From Dyadobacter psychrophilus (GTDB lineage Bacteria; Bacteroidota; Bacteroidia; Cytophagales; Spirosomataceae), in contig NZ_FUZA01000002.1 in the NCBI RefSeq assembly GCF_900167945.1, positions 930,001 through 994,000 of the forward strand: a stretch of 64,000 nt of DNA. Reading direction: 5' to 3'. Under the pieces are notes generated by a model. The model worked only from the letters and a program-made list of their open reading frames with translations. It searched no databases and was not told the DNA's origin. Position 1 is the stretch's first letter, and every line of letters begins with the position of its first letter. Below, piece after piece: positions 17,017 through 25,073 of the stretch. Both the position numbers and the translations under genes were made by a program.

Positions 17017-18261
17017 ATGAAAGATCAAATCCTGTTAAATCTCGACAACCCCGGTCAGCTTGAAAAGCTCTACCGGACAGACAAACCGAGCTTCAAGCGT
17101 GCGTTCAAAACTTTATATCCGGAATTGCAGGACAATGTCCTGGCCAACTTCTGGAACGAACGGCTCAATTTCGCCGGGGAGGAAATTTCCTGGGGTAGCA
17201 GCAAGGAACTGACATTTGTCATTGTGGCTTCGCTCATTTCGGGCTTTATTGCAAAAATCCCGTCCATGTTTCAGATCAATGAGGATTTTTTCTATCCGCG
17301 CAACATTGGTTTCGTCGTCTTTCCAGCCCTGATGGCCTTTTTCTTTTGGAAAAATAAAATGCACAAAAGGAATATCCTGGTTTTAGCGGGCGCAACATTG
17401 GCTGGTTTGATTTACATTAACCTTTTACCCGACGTGCAAACAAGCGACACTTTGGTGCTGGCATGTATTCATTTGGCTTTGTTTCTCTGGTCTTTATTAG
17501 GCTTTGCGTTTGTCGGTGACCGGAGTAACCTTAGTGAAAAGCGACTTGGATTTCTGAAATATAATGGTGATCTGGTCGTCATGACAGGGCTTATCCTCAT
17601 CGCAGGAGGCATTCTAACGGCCATAACGATCAATCTTTTTCTGTTGATCGGCATTAAAATAGATGAATTTTATTTTCAGAATATCGGTGTTTTTGGCCTT
17701 GCGGCTGCACCCATTGTTGGCACTTATCTTACACAGACCAATCCACAGTTGGTAGGCAAAGTTTCCCCGGTTATTGCCAAAATATTCAGTCCGCTGGTGT
17801 TGGTAATGCTGGTTATTTACCTGGTTGCGATGATTTATTCGGGAAAAGATCCTTATAACGACCGCGAATTCCTTTTGCTTTTCAATGCATTGCTGATCGG
17901 AGTGATGGCGATCATTTTCTTTTCCGTTGCAGAAACGACAAAGACGAGCAGAGGACAAGCCGAAGTTTGGGTGATTTTCCTGCTATCCGTTGTGACTATT
18001 GCGGTAAATGGCATTGCCCTTTCGGCCATTCTGTTCAGGATCTCGGAATGGGGGATTACACCGAACAGGGCTGCGGTGTTGGGCAGCAATACGCTCATCC
18101 TGATCAACTTGCTGCTGGTAGCCATACAGATTTATAAAGTGATGACCAGGAAAAAGGATATTATGGAAGTCGGAAAAACAATAGGCTCTTATTTGCCCGT
18201 TTATTTCGTCTGGACCATTATCGTTACGTTTGTTTTCCCGTTGATATTCGGGTTTAAATAA
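17017..18261 (+). CDS. DUF4153-like polytopic membrane protein
   Basis: The first 65 residues are soluble (LDNPGQLEKLYRTDKPSFKR, with FKTLYPELQDNVLANFWNER soon after), followed by 10-12 TM helices to the C-terminus. The segment WGITPNRAAVLGSNTLILIN and the overall layout fit the DUF4153 family of inner-membrane proteins, whose function is not established. It is 414 residues long. The gene is divergent from the multi-PAS kinase and preceded by the inverted repeat at 16962; a GC-rich hairpin terminator follows directly after the stop at 18266. No transport motif is evident. Family assignment is from my recognition of the motif and is moderate. Confidence 0.7.
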   Translation: MKDQILLNLDNPGQLEKLYRTDKPSFKRAFKTLYPELQDNVLANFWNERLNFAGEEISWGSSKELTFVIVASLISGFIAKIPSMFQINEDFFYPRNIGFVVFPALMAFFFWKNKMHKRNILVLAGATLAGLIYINLLPDVQTSDTLVLACIHLALFLWSLLGFAFVGDRSNLSEKRLGFLKYNGDLVVMTGLILIAGGILTAITINLFLLIGIKIDEFYFQNIGVFGLAAAPIVGTYLTQTNPQLVGKVSPVIAKIFSPLVLVMLVIYLVAMIYSGKDPYNDREFLLLFNALLIGVMAIIFFSVAETTKTSRGQAEVWVIFLLSVVTIAVNGIALSAILFRISEWGITPNRAAVLGSNTLILINLLLVAIQIYKVMTRKKDIMEVGKTIGSYLPVYFVWTIIVTFVFPLIFGFK

Positions 18262-18265
18262 AATA

Positions 18266-18312
18266 ATGGGGCCGGAATCATAATGATTTTTATAAGCCCG
18301 GCCCCATGTTTT
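18266..18312. terminator. Bidirectional GC-rich hairpin terminator
   Basis: ATGGGGCCGG (18266-18275) pairs perfectly with CCGGCCCCAT (18298-18307), followed by GTTTTC. It lies between the convergent genes 17017 and 18340. Confidence 0.75.
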
Positions 18313-18339
18313 CATTACGGATAGTCTGAGGAGAATTTA

Positions 18340-18954
18340 CTAATTATTGTCGATATCGAGTTTATATCTTTGAAGCAATCCGGTTAAATTGGATCCGGAA
18401 AATTTGGATTTTTTAAGCCGGTTCAATGTGGGATCAATGTTAAAATTATGAGCCGTTCTGAAATCGGTTTTTTCGAGAATAGAATCAATGAAACGGGCTC
18501 CGTGCAAGTCGCAGTTTTCAAAAACCGCTTCTGTTAAATCCGATTCTTCGAAGTTGGTGTTGAGCAGGGAACAGTTCTTGAATGTTGTTTTATTTAAATT
18601 AGTGTTGAAAAAATTGGCATTATCCAGCACGCATTGATCAAACGAAAATGAGAAAATGAAGGCATTACAAACTGAAAAGTCAACGTCATTTATTTTGCAG
18701 TTTGAAAATACAACATCGCGAAAACCGGCGTCATTAATTCTGGTTTGAGAAAAATCACAATCGATGAAGCGACATTCGATGAAGTTATTCCCTGTTAAGT
18801 CGCTGCCCTGAAAATTGCACCGTACAAATTCGCAATTAATCCAGACGCGATGCTCTAAATCTTCTTCCTGAATAAATACATCTTCAAAATAGTTTTTGTG
18901 TTGAATGGACGGGTCAATTAATGGATTCATATCGACAATTTTTAAATATGACAT
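18340..18954 (-). CDS. Qnr-like pentapeptide-repeat protein
   Basis: From about residue 35 to 165 the sequence follows the A(D/N)LXX pentapeptide pattern: CNFQGSDLTGNNFIECRFID, DANFFNTNLNKTTFKNCSLL and NTNFEESDLTEAVFENCDLH. This folds as a right-handed four-sided beta-helix. The C-terminal segment (DPTLNRLKKSKFSGSNLTGL, then LQRYKLDID) is the helix-plus-tail found in Qnr/McbG-type proteins that mimic DNA and bind gyrase. A role in gyrase protection is an inference from that resemblance; chromosomal homologues often have other or unknown roles. There is no signal peptide. The start could also be 18930 (second Met). It is alone, between antiporter genes. Confidence 0.85.
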   Translation of the reverse strand: MSYLKIVDMNPLIDPSIQHKNYFEDVFIQEEDLEHRVWINCEFVRCNFQGSDLTGNNFIECRFIDCDFSQTRINDAGFRDVVFSNCKINDVDFSVCNAFIFSFSFDQCVLDNANFFNTNLNKTTFKNCSLLNTNFEESDLTEAVFENCDLHGARFIDSILEKTDFRTAHNFNIDPTLNRLKKSKFSGSNLTGLLQRYKLDIDNN

Positions 18955-19039
18955 GGCTTTTTAAACTAGACACTTAACTAGGGGATTCCCCTAATATTTA
19001 ATTGATTTTAATGATATGCGATGAGCGGATACGCATTGC

Positions 19040-20287
19040 TTAAATCTTTTCCTCGGGAAAGCGCTTGGTCAGCTTCCCAACGGTAAGTCCCTGAACAATA
19101 ATCGAAAACAGCACAACGAAGTAAGTTATGGCGAGGAAAATATCTTTGTTCAGATCTTTGTCAATCGACAGCGCCAGAGCTATCGAAACACCTCCCCGCA
19201 AACCTCCCCACACCAGGATCGCAATCGATTTTTTTCCAAACTTATTTCTGAACGGAATTAACTTAACGGGCAGATAAATGGAGATAAAACGCGCGAGCAA
19301 GACCACCACAATGGCGATCATTCCTGCCGACATGAATCTTTTTAAATCGGGGATCAGCAACAATTCAAAGCCGATAATTAGGAATAAAATTGCATTCAGG
19401 ATCTCATCGATAAGCTCCCAGAATTTATCAATGTAATCACGTTCCATATCGGAAACCGCACCTGGATTTTTGCCATAATTACCGACCACAAGTCCGGCTG
19501 CAACCATGGCGAGCGGGCCCGACATGTGCAATGCCTGCGCCGCCAAATGTCCTCCCATCACGATCGCGAGCGTGATTAAAACATGCACATTATAACCGTC
19601 CACCTTGTAAATCATTTTGGATCCCACAAATCCGAGTGCCAGTCCAAGTGCAATTCCGCCCAAAGCTTCCTTCACAAAGAGCATCGTTATCCCGCCGAAT
19701 GTAGTGTTGACTTCTTCCCCTCTTGCGAGTGCGAGCATAAGGATAAAAATCACGACTGCCATCCCATCATTAAAAAGCGATTCACCCGCAATTTTAGTCT
19801 CGATAGATTTGGGAACACCCGCCTGTTTCAAAATTCCTAAAACCGCGATAGGATCAGTAGGGGAGATCAGTGCCCCGAAAACAAGACACTGGATCAGCGG
19901 GATATGCAGGCCGGTCAACGGCAGCAGATAATAAACCAAAAAGCCTATGATAAATGTCGACATCAGCACGCTGACCGTCGAAAAGATAATGATCGGAAGC
20001 CGCTGTTCACGCAGATCTTCAAGGTGAATGTGGATAGCGCCGGCAAACAGCAGGAAATTAAGCATGGCGCCCATCAGGATTTCGGTGAGGTCCACACTGC
20101 CGATCAGCGTCGTGATCCGCAAAAATATCTTTGGGAAAATTGTATCCGTAGCAATCAAACCCAGCGAAACGAGCAGGGCAATGACCATAACGCCGATAGA
20201 AGGCGGTAGTTTTAAAAATCGTGAATTTATATACGAAAATATGGCAGAAAGGACGATTAAGGCAGAAAAAGAATAATATAACTCCAT
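19040..20287 (-). CDS. Cation:proton antiporter, CPA1 (NhaP-like) family
   Basis: It is an inner-membrane antiporter of 415 residues with about 12 TM helices. GALISPTDPIAVLGILKQAG and GESLFNDGMAVVIFILMLAL carry the Pro-Thr-Asp-Pro and Asn-Asp motifs that place it in CPA1 close to NhaP/NhaG proteins; GGLRGGVSIALALSI follows near the C-terminus. It lacks the long cytosolic tail of the other CPA1 protein at 10721. Expected function is Na+ (or K+)/H+ exchange. The gene starts 8 bases after a perfect 18-base palindrome (20296-20313), which would cover its translation start region or promoter, so repression is likely. Confidence 0.92.
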   Translation of the reverse strand: MELYYSFSALIVLSAIFSYINSRFLKLPPSIGVMVIALLVSLGLIATDTIFPKIFLRITTLIGSVDLTEILMGAMLNFLLFAGAIHIHLEDLREQRLPIIIFSTVSVLMSTFIIGFLVYYLLPLTGLHIPLIQCLVFGALISPTDPIAVLGILKQAGVPKSIETKIAGESLFNDGMAVVIFILMLALARGEEVNTTFGGITMLFVKEALGGIALGLALGFVGSKMIYKVDGYNVHVLITLAIVMGGHLAAQALHMSGPLAMVAAGLVVGNYGKNPGAVSDMERDYIDKFWELIDEILNAILFLIIGFELLLIPDLKRFMSAGMIAIVVVLLARFISIYLPVKLIPFRNKFGKKSIAILVWGGLRGGVSIALALSIDKDLNKDIFLAITYFVVLFSIIVQGLTVGKLTKRFPEEKI

Positions 20288-20295
20288 GCAACAAT

Positions 20296-20313
20296 TTTTA
20301 GATTAATCTAAAA
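20296..20313. promoter_or_regulatory. Perfect 18-base palindrome before the antiporter gene
   Basis: TTTTAGATTAATCTAAAA reads the same on both strands and lies 8 bases upstream of the antiporter ATG (minus strand). It resembles Fur-superfamily boxes of the type TTTAGA-n-TCTAAA. The regulator and signal are inference. Confidence 0.6.
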
Positions 20314-20466
20314 TAACAAATTACCGTGCGCAAAATCAACTCGAAAGGCCGTTTCGCACAAACTCTAATAGTTTTCTAATATTCACTTTGCAACAGCGCG
20401 TGACGACATTACGGACATTGTTTATTAGGTTTACAATCACGAAACCTGACCTTGCAACTGGCCTAT

Positions 20467-21951
20467 ATGAGACAACATTTGCTGCTATATATTTTGCTGT
20501 TCTTACTGATCTCCTGTAATGCCAAAAAGCAAAATAATACAGCTGAAATAAAGGAGCCGGCCGTTTCAGGACAGTCGGGCAGGGAGTTGGCAGCAACACA
20601 TTGCAGCCGTTGTCACACTTTTGTTCCGCCGCAACTGTTGGGGAAATCAAATTGGAAAAAAGTGCTTCCCGACATGCATGAGCGGATGGGCCCGATCCTG
20701 GCGAAAGCAGACTGGGAGAAGTTAGAGCGATATTTTATGGACGCTGCACCGGATTCGTTTGCTGCGCCAATCCGCAAGAGTAAAATCCGGATGGGTCTGA
20801 AACATTTCAAATATCGGGAAACGTCCTTCTCCCACCGCCCCGCCATGACTTCCATGGTGAAAATCCTGTCCGATAAACGCGGCATCGTATATAGTGATGC
20901 GAAAGGCAAAAGCAATGTACTCACATTCCTGAAACCCGATCTCAGCGAAAATTACAGTATGCGCCTGGAATCAACGCCTATTGATTTTTATGAAAAAGGG
21001 GAGGAATTATACCTGACCATGATCGGCAATGGGATTTTTCCCACGGAAGCACGCGATGGTGCGCTGCAACGGCTTGTCAAAAATAACTCGGGAAAAGGTT
21101 TTAAATCCGGGAATGTTGCAGTCGCAAATTTGCAAAGACCCGTTTCGATGGCTTACGGCGACTTGAACAAGGATGGTTTCGAAGACATTGTCGCCTGTGA
21201 ATTTGGCAATGAAACCGGGGAACTTTCGTGGTATGAAAACAATGGGAGAGGGGGCTATGAGAAACGGCCCCTGCGTGAAAAACCCGGCGCGATCACGGCA
21301 ATCATTAAGGACGCCAACCAGGACGGGTTAATGGACATTTACGTGCTGATGGCGCAGGCAGACGAAGGTGTTTTTCTGTATATCAATCAGGGTGCTGGCA
21401 AATTTGAGGAAAAGCGTTTGCTATCCTTCATGCCGCTGAATGGTTCGCAGTATATGGAACTGGCGGATTTCAATAAAGATGGTTTTGACGATATTCTCTA
21501 TGTATGTGGCGACAATGCGGACAAAACGCCCATTTTAAAGAATTATCATGGCATATACATCTTTCTGAATGATGGTAAATCAAATTTCCGGCAATCTTAT
21601 TTTTACCAAATGAATGGAGCTTATAAAGCAATGGTGCGTGATTATGATCTGGACGGGGATTTGGACATTGCCGCGATTTCCTTTTTTCCGGATTATTTGC
21701 GTTATCCCGGCGAGAGCTTTATTTACCTAAAAAATAAGGGGAACCTGAAATTTGAAGATTTCTCATTTCCGGAAGCATCAAAAGGCAGATGGATGGTTAT
21801 GGACGCGGGCGATATGGATGCAGACGGCGATATAGATCTCGTTTTAGGTTCGTTCGTACATTTTCTGCCACTGGGTGATAAGACGGGTCTGGGCCAGAAA
21901 TGGATGACGTACGGGCCGTCTGTCATTGTTTTAGAAAATACAATCCGGTAA
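20467..21951 (+). CDS. Lipoprotein with cytochrome c haem motif and FG-GAP/VCBS repeats
   Basis: The start at 20467 (an earlier TTG is ignored) gives a lipoprotein signal with lipobox LLISC, Cys17. Soon after, HCSRCH (residues 45-50) supplies a CxxCH covalent haem site, followed by residues typical of small cytochrome c domains. From about residue 200 the sequence has FG-GAP/VCBS repeats with Ca2+-type loops: DLNKDGFEDIVACEF, DANQDGLMDIYVLM, DFNKDGFDDILYVCG, DYDLDGDLDIAAI and DMDADGDIDLVLGS. These repeats form a beta-propeller. The protein is probably anchored on the periplasmic or outer face. Its role could be electron transfer coupled to binding of a large substrate; no substrate is evident. 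It is convergent with the sulfatase operon. Confidence 0.85.
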   Translation: MRQHLLLYILLFLLISCNAKKQNNTAEIKEPAVSGQSGRELAATHCSRCHTFVPPQLLGKSNWKKVLPDMHERMGPILAKADWEKLERYFMDAAPDSFAAPIRKSKIRMGLKHFKYRETSFSHRPAMTSMVKILSDKRGIVYSDAKGKSNVLTFLKPDLSENYSMRLESTPIDFYEKGEELYLTMIGNGIFPTEARDGALQRLVKNNSGKGFKSGNVAVANLQRPVSMAYGDLNKDGFEDIVACEFGNETGELSWYENNGRGGYEKRPLREKPGAITAIIKDANQDGLMDIYVLMAQADEGVFLYINQGAGKFEEKRLLSFMPLNGSQYMELADFNKDGFDDILYVCGDNADKTPILKNYHGIYIFLNDGKSNFRQSYFYQMNGAYKAMVRDYDLDGDLDIAAISFFPDYLRYPGESFIYLKNKGNLKFEDFSFPEASKGRWMVMDAGDMDADGDIDLVLGSFVHFLPLGDKTGLGQKWMTYGPSVIVLENTIR

Positions 21952-21971
21952 ACCAACTGGCTCACCGGATT
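21942..21971. terminator. Hairpin between convergent genes
   Basis: AATCCGGT (21942-21949) pairs with ACCGGATT (21964-21971). The left arm overlaps the stop codon of the FG-GAP gene. T-runs are weak, so efficiency is uncertain. Confidence 0.5.
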
Positions 21972-21983
21972 GCAAAACAGCTT

Positions 21984-23435
21984 TTACTTTTCGACTTTGC
22001 CAAGCGCCCTGGCATTCTTTCCTGGACGTTTCTGCAAATCATCTCCCAGATCTTCGCGTGCTGCTTCTGCGATTTTTTCCAGTTCGGCAACGATCTCCGG
22101 ATATTGCGAATACACGTCATAGCGCTCGCCCGGATCGCGCGTGAGATCGTAAAGCGCAAGCGGGATCGCGTGATCTTCAGGGGCAGGTCCGGGCTGGCCG
22201 TCCTTTCCGGGTAATGAGCCTTCATAAGTGCGTCCCGGGTGTGCGAAAACCAGTTTCCAGTTATCCTTCCGAACGGCTTCCAGGCTATTTTTCCGATAGT
22301 AATAAAGGAAATTTTCACGAGGCTTTTTGCTGTCATCCCCTTTCAGCAGATCGGCGAATTCAATGCCGTCTATCTTTTCCTTGGGCAGTTTGGCACCGGT
22401 CAGTTTGACGAGTGTGGGCAGAATATCAATGTTGGACAACAACTTGTTGGAAACCCTTCCAGCAGGCACGACGCCCGGCCAGCGGATCATGGCAGCCACA
22501 CGCTGGCCGCCTTCATAGGATGTTCCTTTTCCTTCGCGGAAACCGCCTGCTGAACCCGCATGATCTCCGTAATTGAGCCAGGGACCATTGTCGCTGGTAA
22601 AAATAACGATCGTGTTATCATCCAGTCCCTGGTCTTTCAGCTCTTTCATAATCTGCCCGACGGACCAATCCAGCTCCGTAAGCACGTCGCCGAAAATGCC
22701 ACGCTCGCTCTTGCCCTTGAAATTGGCGCTCGCAGCCAGCGGAACGTGTGGCATCGGGTGCGGCACATAAAGGAAAAAAGGCTTCTTTTTATTGCGCTTG
22801 ATAAAGGAAACGGCTTTTTCCGTAATGGTGGGTGTTAGGGCACTCGCGTCGTTCAGGTCTTTGATCTCCTTCACTTGTTTATTGCCGTCGATCCAGAAAA
22901 GCGGCGGATATTGTGCCTGCTTTTGCCATGGATGCAGCGGCCACATATCGTGCGAGTAGGGGACGCCATAATATTCGTCGAAACCCTGTTGTTTGGGCAG
23001 GAAGATCGAATCGCTACCCAAATGCCATTTACCGAAAATCCCGGTTGCATAACCATTCGCTTTCAGCAATTCGGCGATTGTTTCCTCCTGCGGATGCAGC
23101 CCGAGTCCCTGCTTAGGCCCGAATGCACCGAAAACGCCCACCCGATTAGGATAGCAGCCCGTCAGCAAAGCAGCACGGGAAGCACTGCAAACAGCCTGGG
23201 CAGCCATGAAATTGGTGAAACGCGTTCCTTCCGCAGCCAGCTTGTCGATATTGGGTGTTTTGTATCCCAATGCACCGGTCACCGTCAGATCGCCGTAACC
23301 AAGATCGTCGATAAAAAACAGGACAATGTTGGGCGTTTTGGCAGCCGGTTCAGGAGCCATAGCAACCAGGAATGCTGCCAGGCCTAAACCAAGAAAGGGT
23401 AAAATGATGAACCTTATTTTTTTACTGAAAAACAT
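21984..23435 (-). CDS. Sulfatase (S1 family, Cys-type) of the SusCD operon
   Basis: This arylsulfatase-type hydrolase removes sulfate esters from a glycan. The activation motif is CSASRAALLTG with Cys83 predicted to become formylglycine; the C-x-A-x-R form can be matured by a radical SAM (anSME) or FGE enzyme. Metal-binding residues appear in IVLFFIDDLGYGD (Asp-Asp at 43-44) and FTSDNGPWLNYGDH. A signal or anchor segment covers residues 8-28. The gene begins one base after the SusD stop codon, so translation is coupled and it belongs to the SusC-SusD-sulfatase operon. It implies the imported glycan is sulfated. No glycoside hydrolase is in the operon. Confidence 0.95.
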   Translation of the reverse strand: MFFSKKIRFIILPFLGLGLAAFLVAMAPEPAAKTPNIVLFFIDDLGYGDLTVTGALGYKTPNIDKLAAEGTRFTNFMAAQAVCSASRAALLTGCYPNRVGVFGAFGPKQGLGLHPQEETIAELLKANGYATGIFGKWHLGSDSIFLPKQQGFDEYYGVPYSHDMWPLHPWQKQAQYPPLFWIDGNKQVKEIKDLNDASALTPTITEKAVSFIKRNKKKPFFLYVPHPMPHVPLAASANFKGKSERGIFGDVLTELDWSVGQIMKELKDQGLDDNTIVIFTSDNGPWLNYGDHAGSAGGFREGKGTSYEGGQRVAAMIRWPGVVPAGRVSNKLLSNIDILPTLVKLTGAKLPKEKIDGIEFADLLKGDDSKKPRENFLYYYRKNSLEAVRKDNWKLVFAHPGRTYEGSLPGKDGQPGPAPEDHAIPLALYDLTRDPGERYDVYSQYPEIVAELEKIAEAAREDLGDDLQKRPGKNARALGKVEK

Positions 23436-23436
23436 A

Positions 23437-25044
23437 TTACCAGCCTGGGTTTTGGGTTAATGATGGATTTAAATCTCGCTCTTTTTGTGGAATCGGCCAT
23501 AAATAATGACGGCTGACATCAAATGTTTTGTTCACGGCAACCACTTCCACCGTTTTCAAGGCACCGTTGGCATCCTTATAAGTGATGCCAAAAACACGGC
23601 CGGGCATCACCAACTCAGCTGTTTTCCAACGGCGTATGTCAAACAAATGCTGTCCTTCAAATGCCAGCTCAACAGTTCTTTCGCGGCGGACCAGCGATCT
23701 CAGTTCCGCTTGCGAAGCGCTTTTTACGGCAGGCTGTTTTACGTCGCTCCGGCCATTTCTTACGAGGTTAATGGCAGCCAGAACACTCGCATCAATTTGT
23801 CCCAATTCAATTTTTGCTTCCGCATAGGTCAGTAAAACTTCCGCATAACGCAGCAGGATAATGTTAATACCGCTATTGACGGGGTTCGCGAAGTCATCTG
23901 CGAGAACGTACTTTTTAATGTTGAATCCGGTTGTGGAAGCAATGTAAGTGCTGCCGATCGCGTCTGCCGTTCCGCTGTTAGGCGCGGGTTTGAAAGCAAT
24001 TCCACTGGGCAGGATGTCCCCGTCCAGGAAAACTGAAAACTTCAAACGCGGGTCGCGGTTTACGTAGGGCGTTGCAGGATTATAACCGCTGGTGGGGTCG
24101 TTAATTTGTTTTCCGGCGGTGGTTTCATAAAAATCCACAAGCGCTTTGGTAGGAACGTAAGTGCTCTGACTGTTTTTTTGGCTGTAAGGCGCCAGAAGCG
24201 GGAACACATTGATCGGATAATTGTCTTTGATGAATTGCCTGTCAAGCAACACTTCCTTATTATTCTCGGCAGCGTAAGTGAAGAGTTTTTCATAAGAACT
24301 GTACAATTCGTAAACGCCCGATTTGATCACCAGATCCGCTTCCGCGGCGGCCTTTTCGTAACGGCCTGCATACAAATTCGCTCTCGCAGCAAGTCCCAGT
24401 GCTGCGCCTTTGGTTACCCGTCCAGCGTCCGAAGCCGGGTAAGTGGCTGGCAATAACGCAGCGGCTTCGTTCAGTTCTTTGTCAACAAAATCCCAGATTT
24501 CAGCAACAGGTTTATTTTGCAAAGTTCTTGATTCATCAATTGTTACGGACGTTGTCACAAGCGGAACATTGCCGTATAAACCGGCAAGTTTAATGTATTG
24601 GTAAGCCCGCAAAACCTTTGCTTCGCCTTTTAGCTGATTGATCAACGCCGTGTTTCCGGAAGGCACTTTGTCAACGTTTTCCAAGAAGTAGGACGTCGCC
24701 CGGATGCCGCGGTAAGCGCGTTTCCACTCATTGTAAATTTTAGAGCTCGTGCCATCGTAAGTGCCCAGCTCCACATAAGCCTGCACGTCAAAATTCTGGT
24801 TCGTATGCGCAATCTCGGTTAATGCATCCCAGCTGATAATGTTGGTGCTGTCGAGGTCTGTGTACAAAGAGTTTACAGCGAGCTTCGCATCGGTTTCAGT
24901 TTGCCAGAAAACATCGACCGACAGCCGGTCGTTCGGGAAAGTTTCGAGCAGATTATTATCGCAGGAAACCAGCAGGCCGGATGAAATGGCGATCGCAATG
25001 GCGCCCATGCCGCTAATGATATATTTGAATTTATTCGCTTTCAT
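23437..25044 (-). CDS. SusD/RagB family outer-membrane lipoprotein
   Basis: It is the surface glycan-binding partner of the SusC transporter. The signal has lipobox LLVSC (Cys28), followed by the SusD N-terminal motif NNLLETFPNDRLSVDVFWQT. TPR-like helices follow (LKGEAKVLRAYQYIKLAGLY, AALGLAARANLYAGRYEKAA) and then the C-terminal RagB segments IILLRYAEVLLTYAEAKIEL, RRERTVELAFEGQHLFDIRR and the end LWPIPQKERDLNPSLTQNPG. I start at 25044 rather than 25164 because the earlier 40 codons are not signal-like and 25044 opens on MKANKFKY. It is second in the operon between SusC (29-base gap) and sulfatase (1-base gap). Confidence 0.96.
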   Translation of the reverse strand: MKANKFKYIISGMGAIAIAISSGLLVSCDNNLLETFPNDRLSVDVFWQTETDAKLAVNSLYTDLDSTNIISWDALTEIAHTNQNFDVQAYVELGTYDGTSSKIYNEWKRAYRGIRATSYFLENVDKVPSGNTALINQLKGEAKVLRAYQYIKLAGLYGNVPLVTTSVTIDESRTLQNKPVAEIWDFVDKELNEAAALLPATYPASDAGRVTKGAALGLAARANLYAGRYEKAAAEADLVIKSGVYELYSSYEKLFTYAAENNKEVLLDRQFIKDNYPINVFPLLAPYSQKNSQSTYVPTKALVDFYETTAGKQINDPTSGYNPATPYVNRDPRLKFSVFLDGDILPSGIAFKPAPNSGTADAIGSTYIASTTGFNIKKYVLADDFANPVNSGINIILLRYAEVLLTYAEAKIELGQIDASVLAAINLVRNGRSDVKQPAVKSASQAELRSLVRRERTVELAFEGQHLFDIRRWKTAELVMPGRVFGITYKDANGALKTVEVVAVNKTFDVSRHYLWPIPQKERDLNPSLTQNPGW

Positions 25045-25073
25045 AATTTTCAGTTCAGCTATGCTAATAATGA

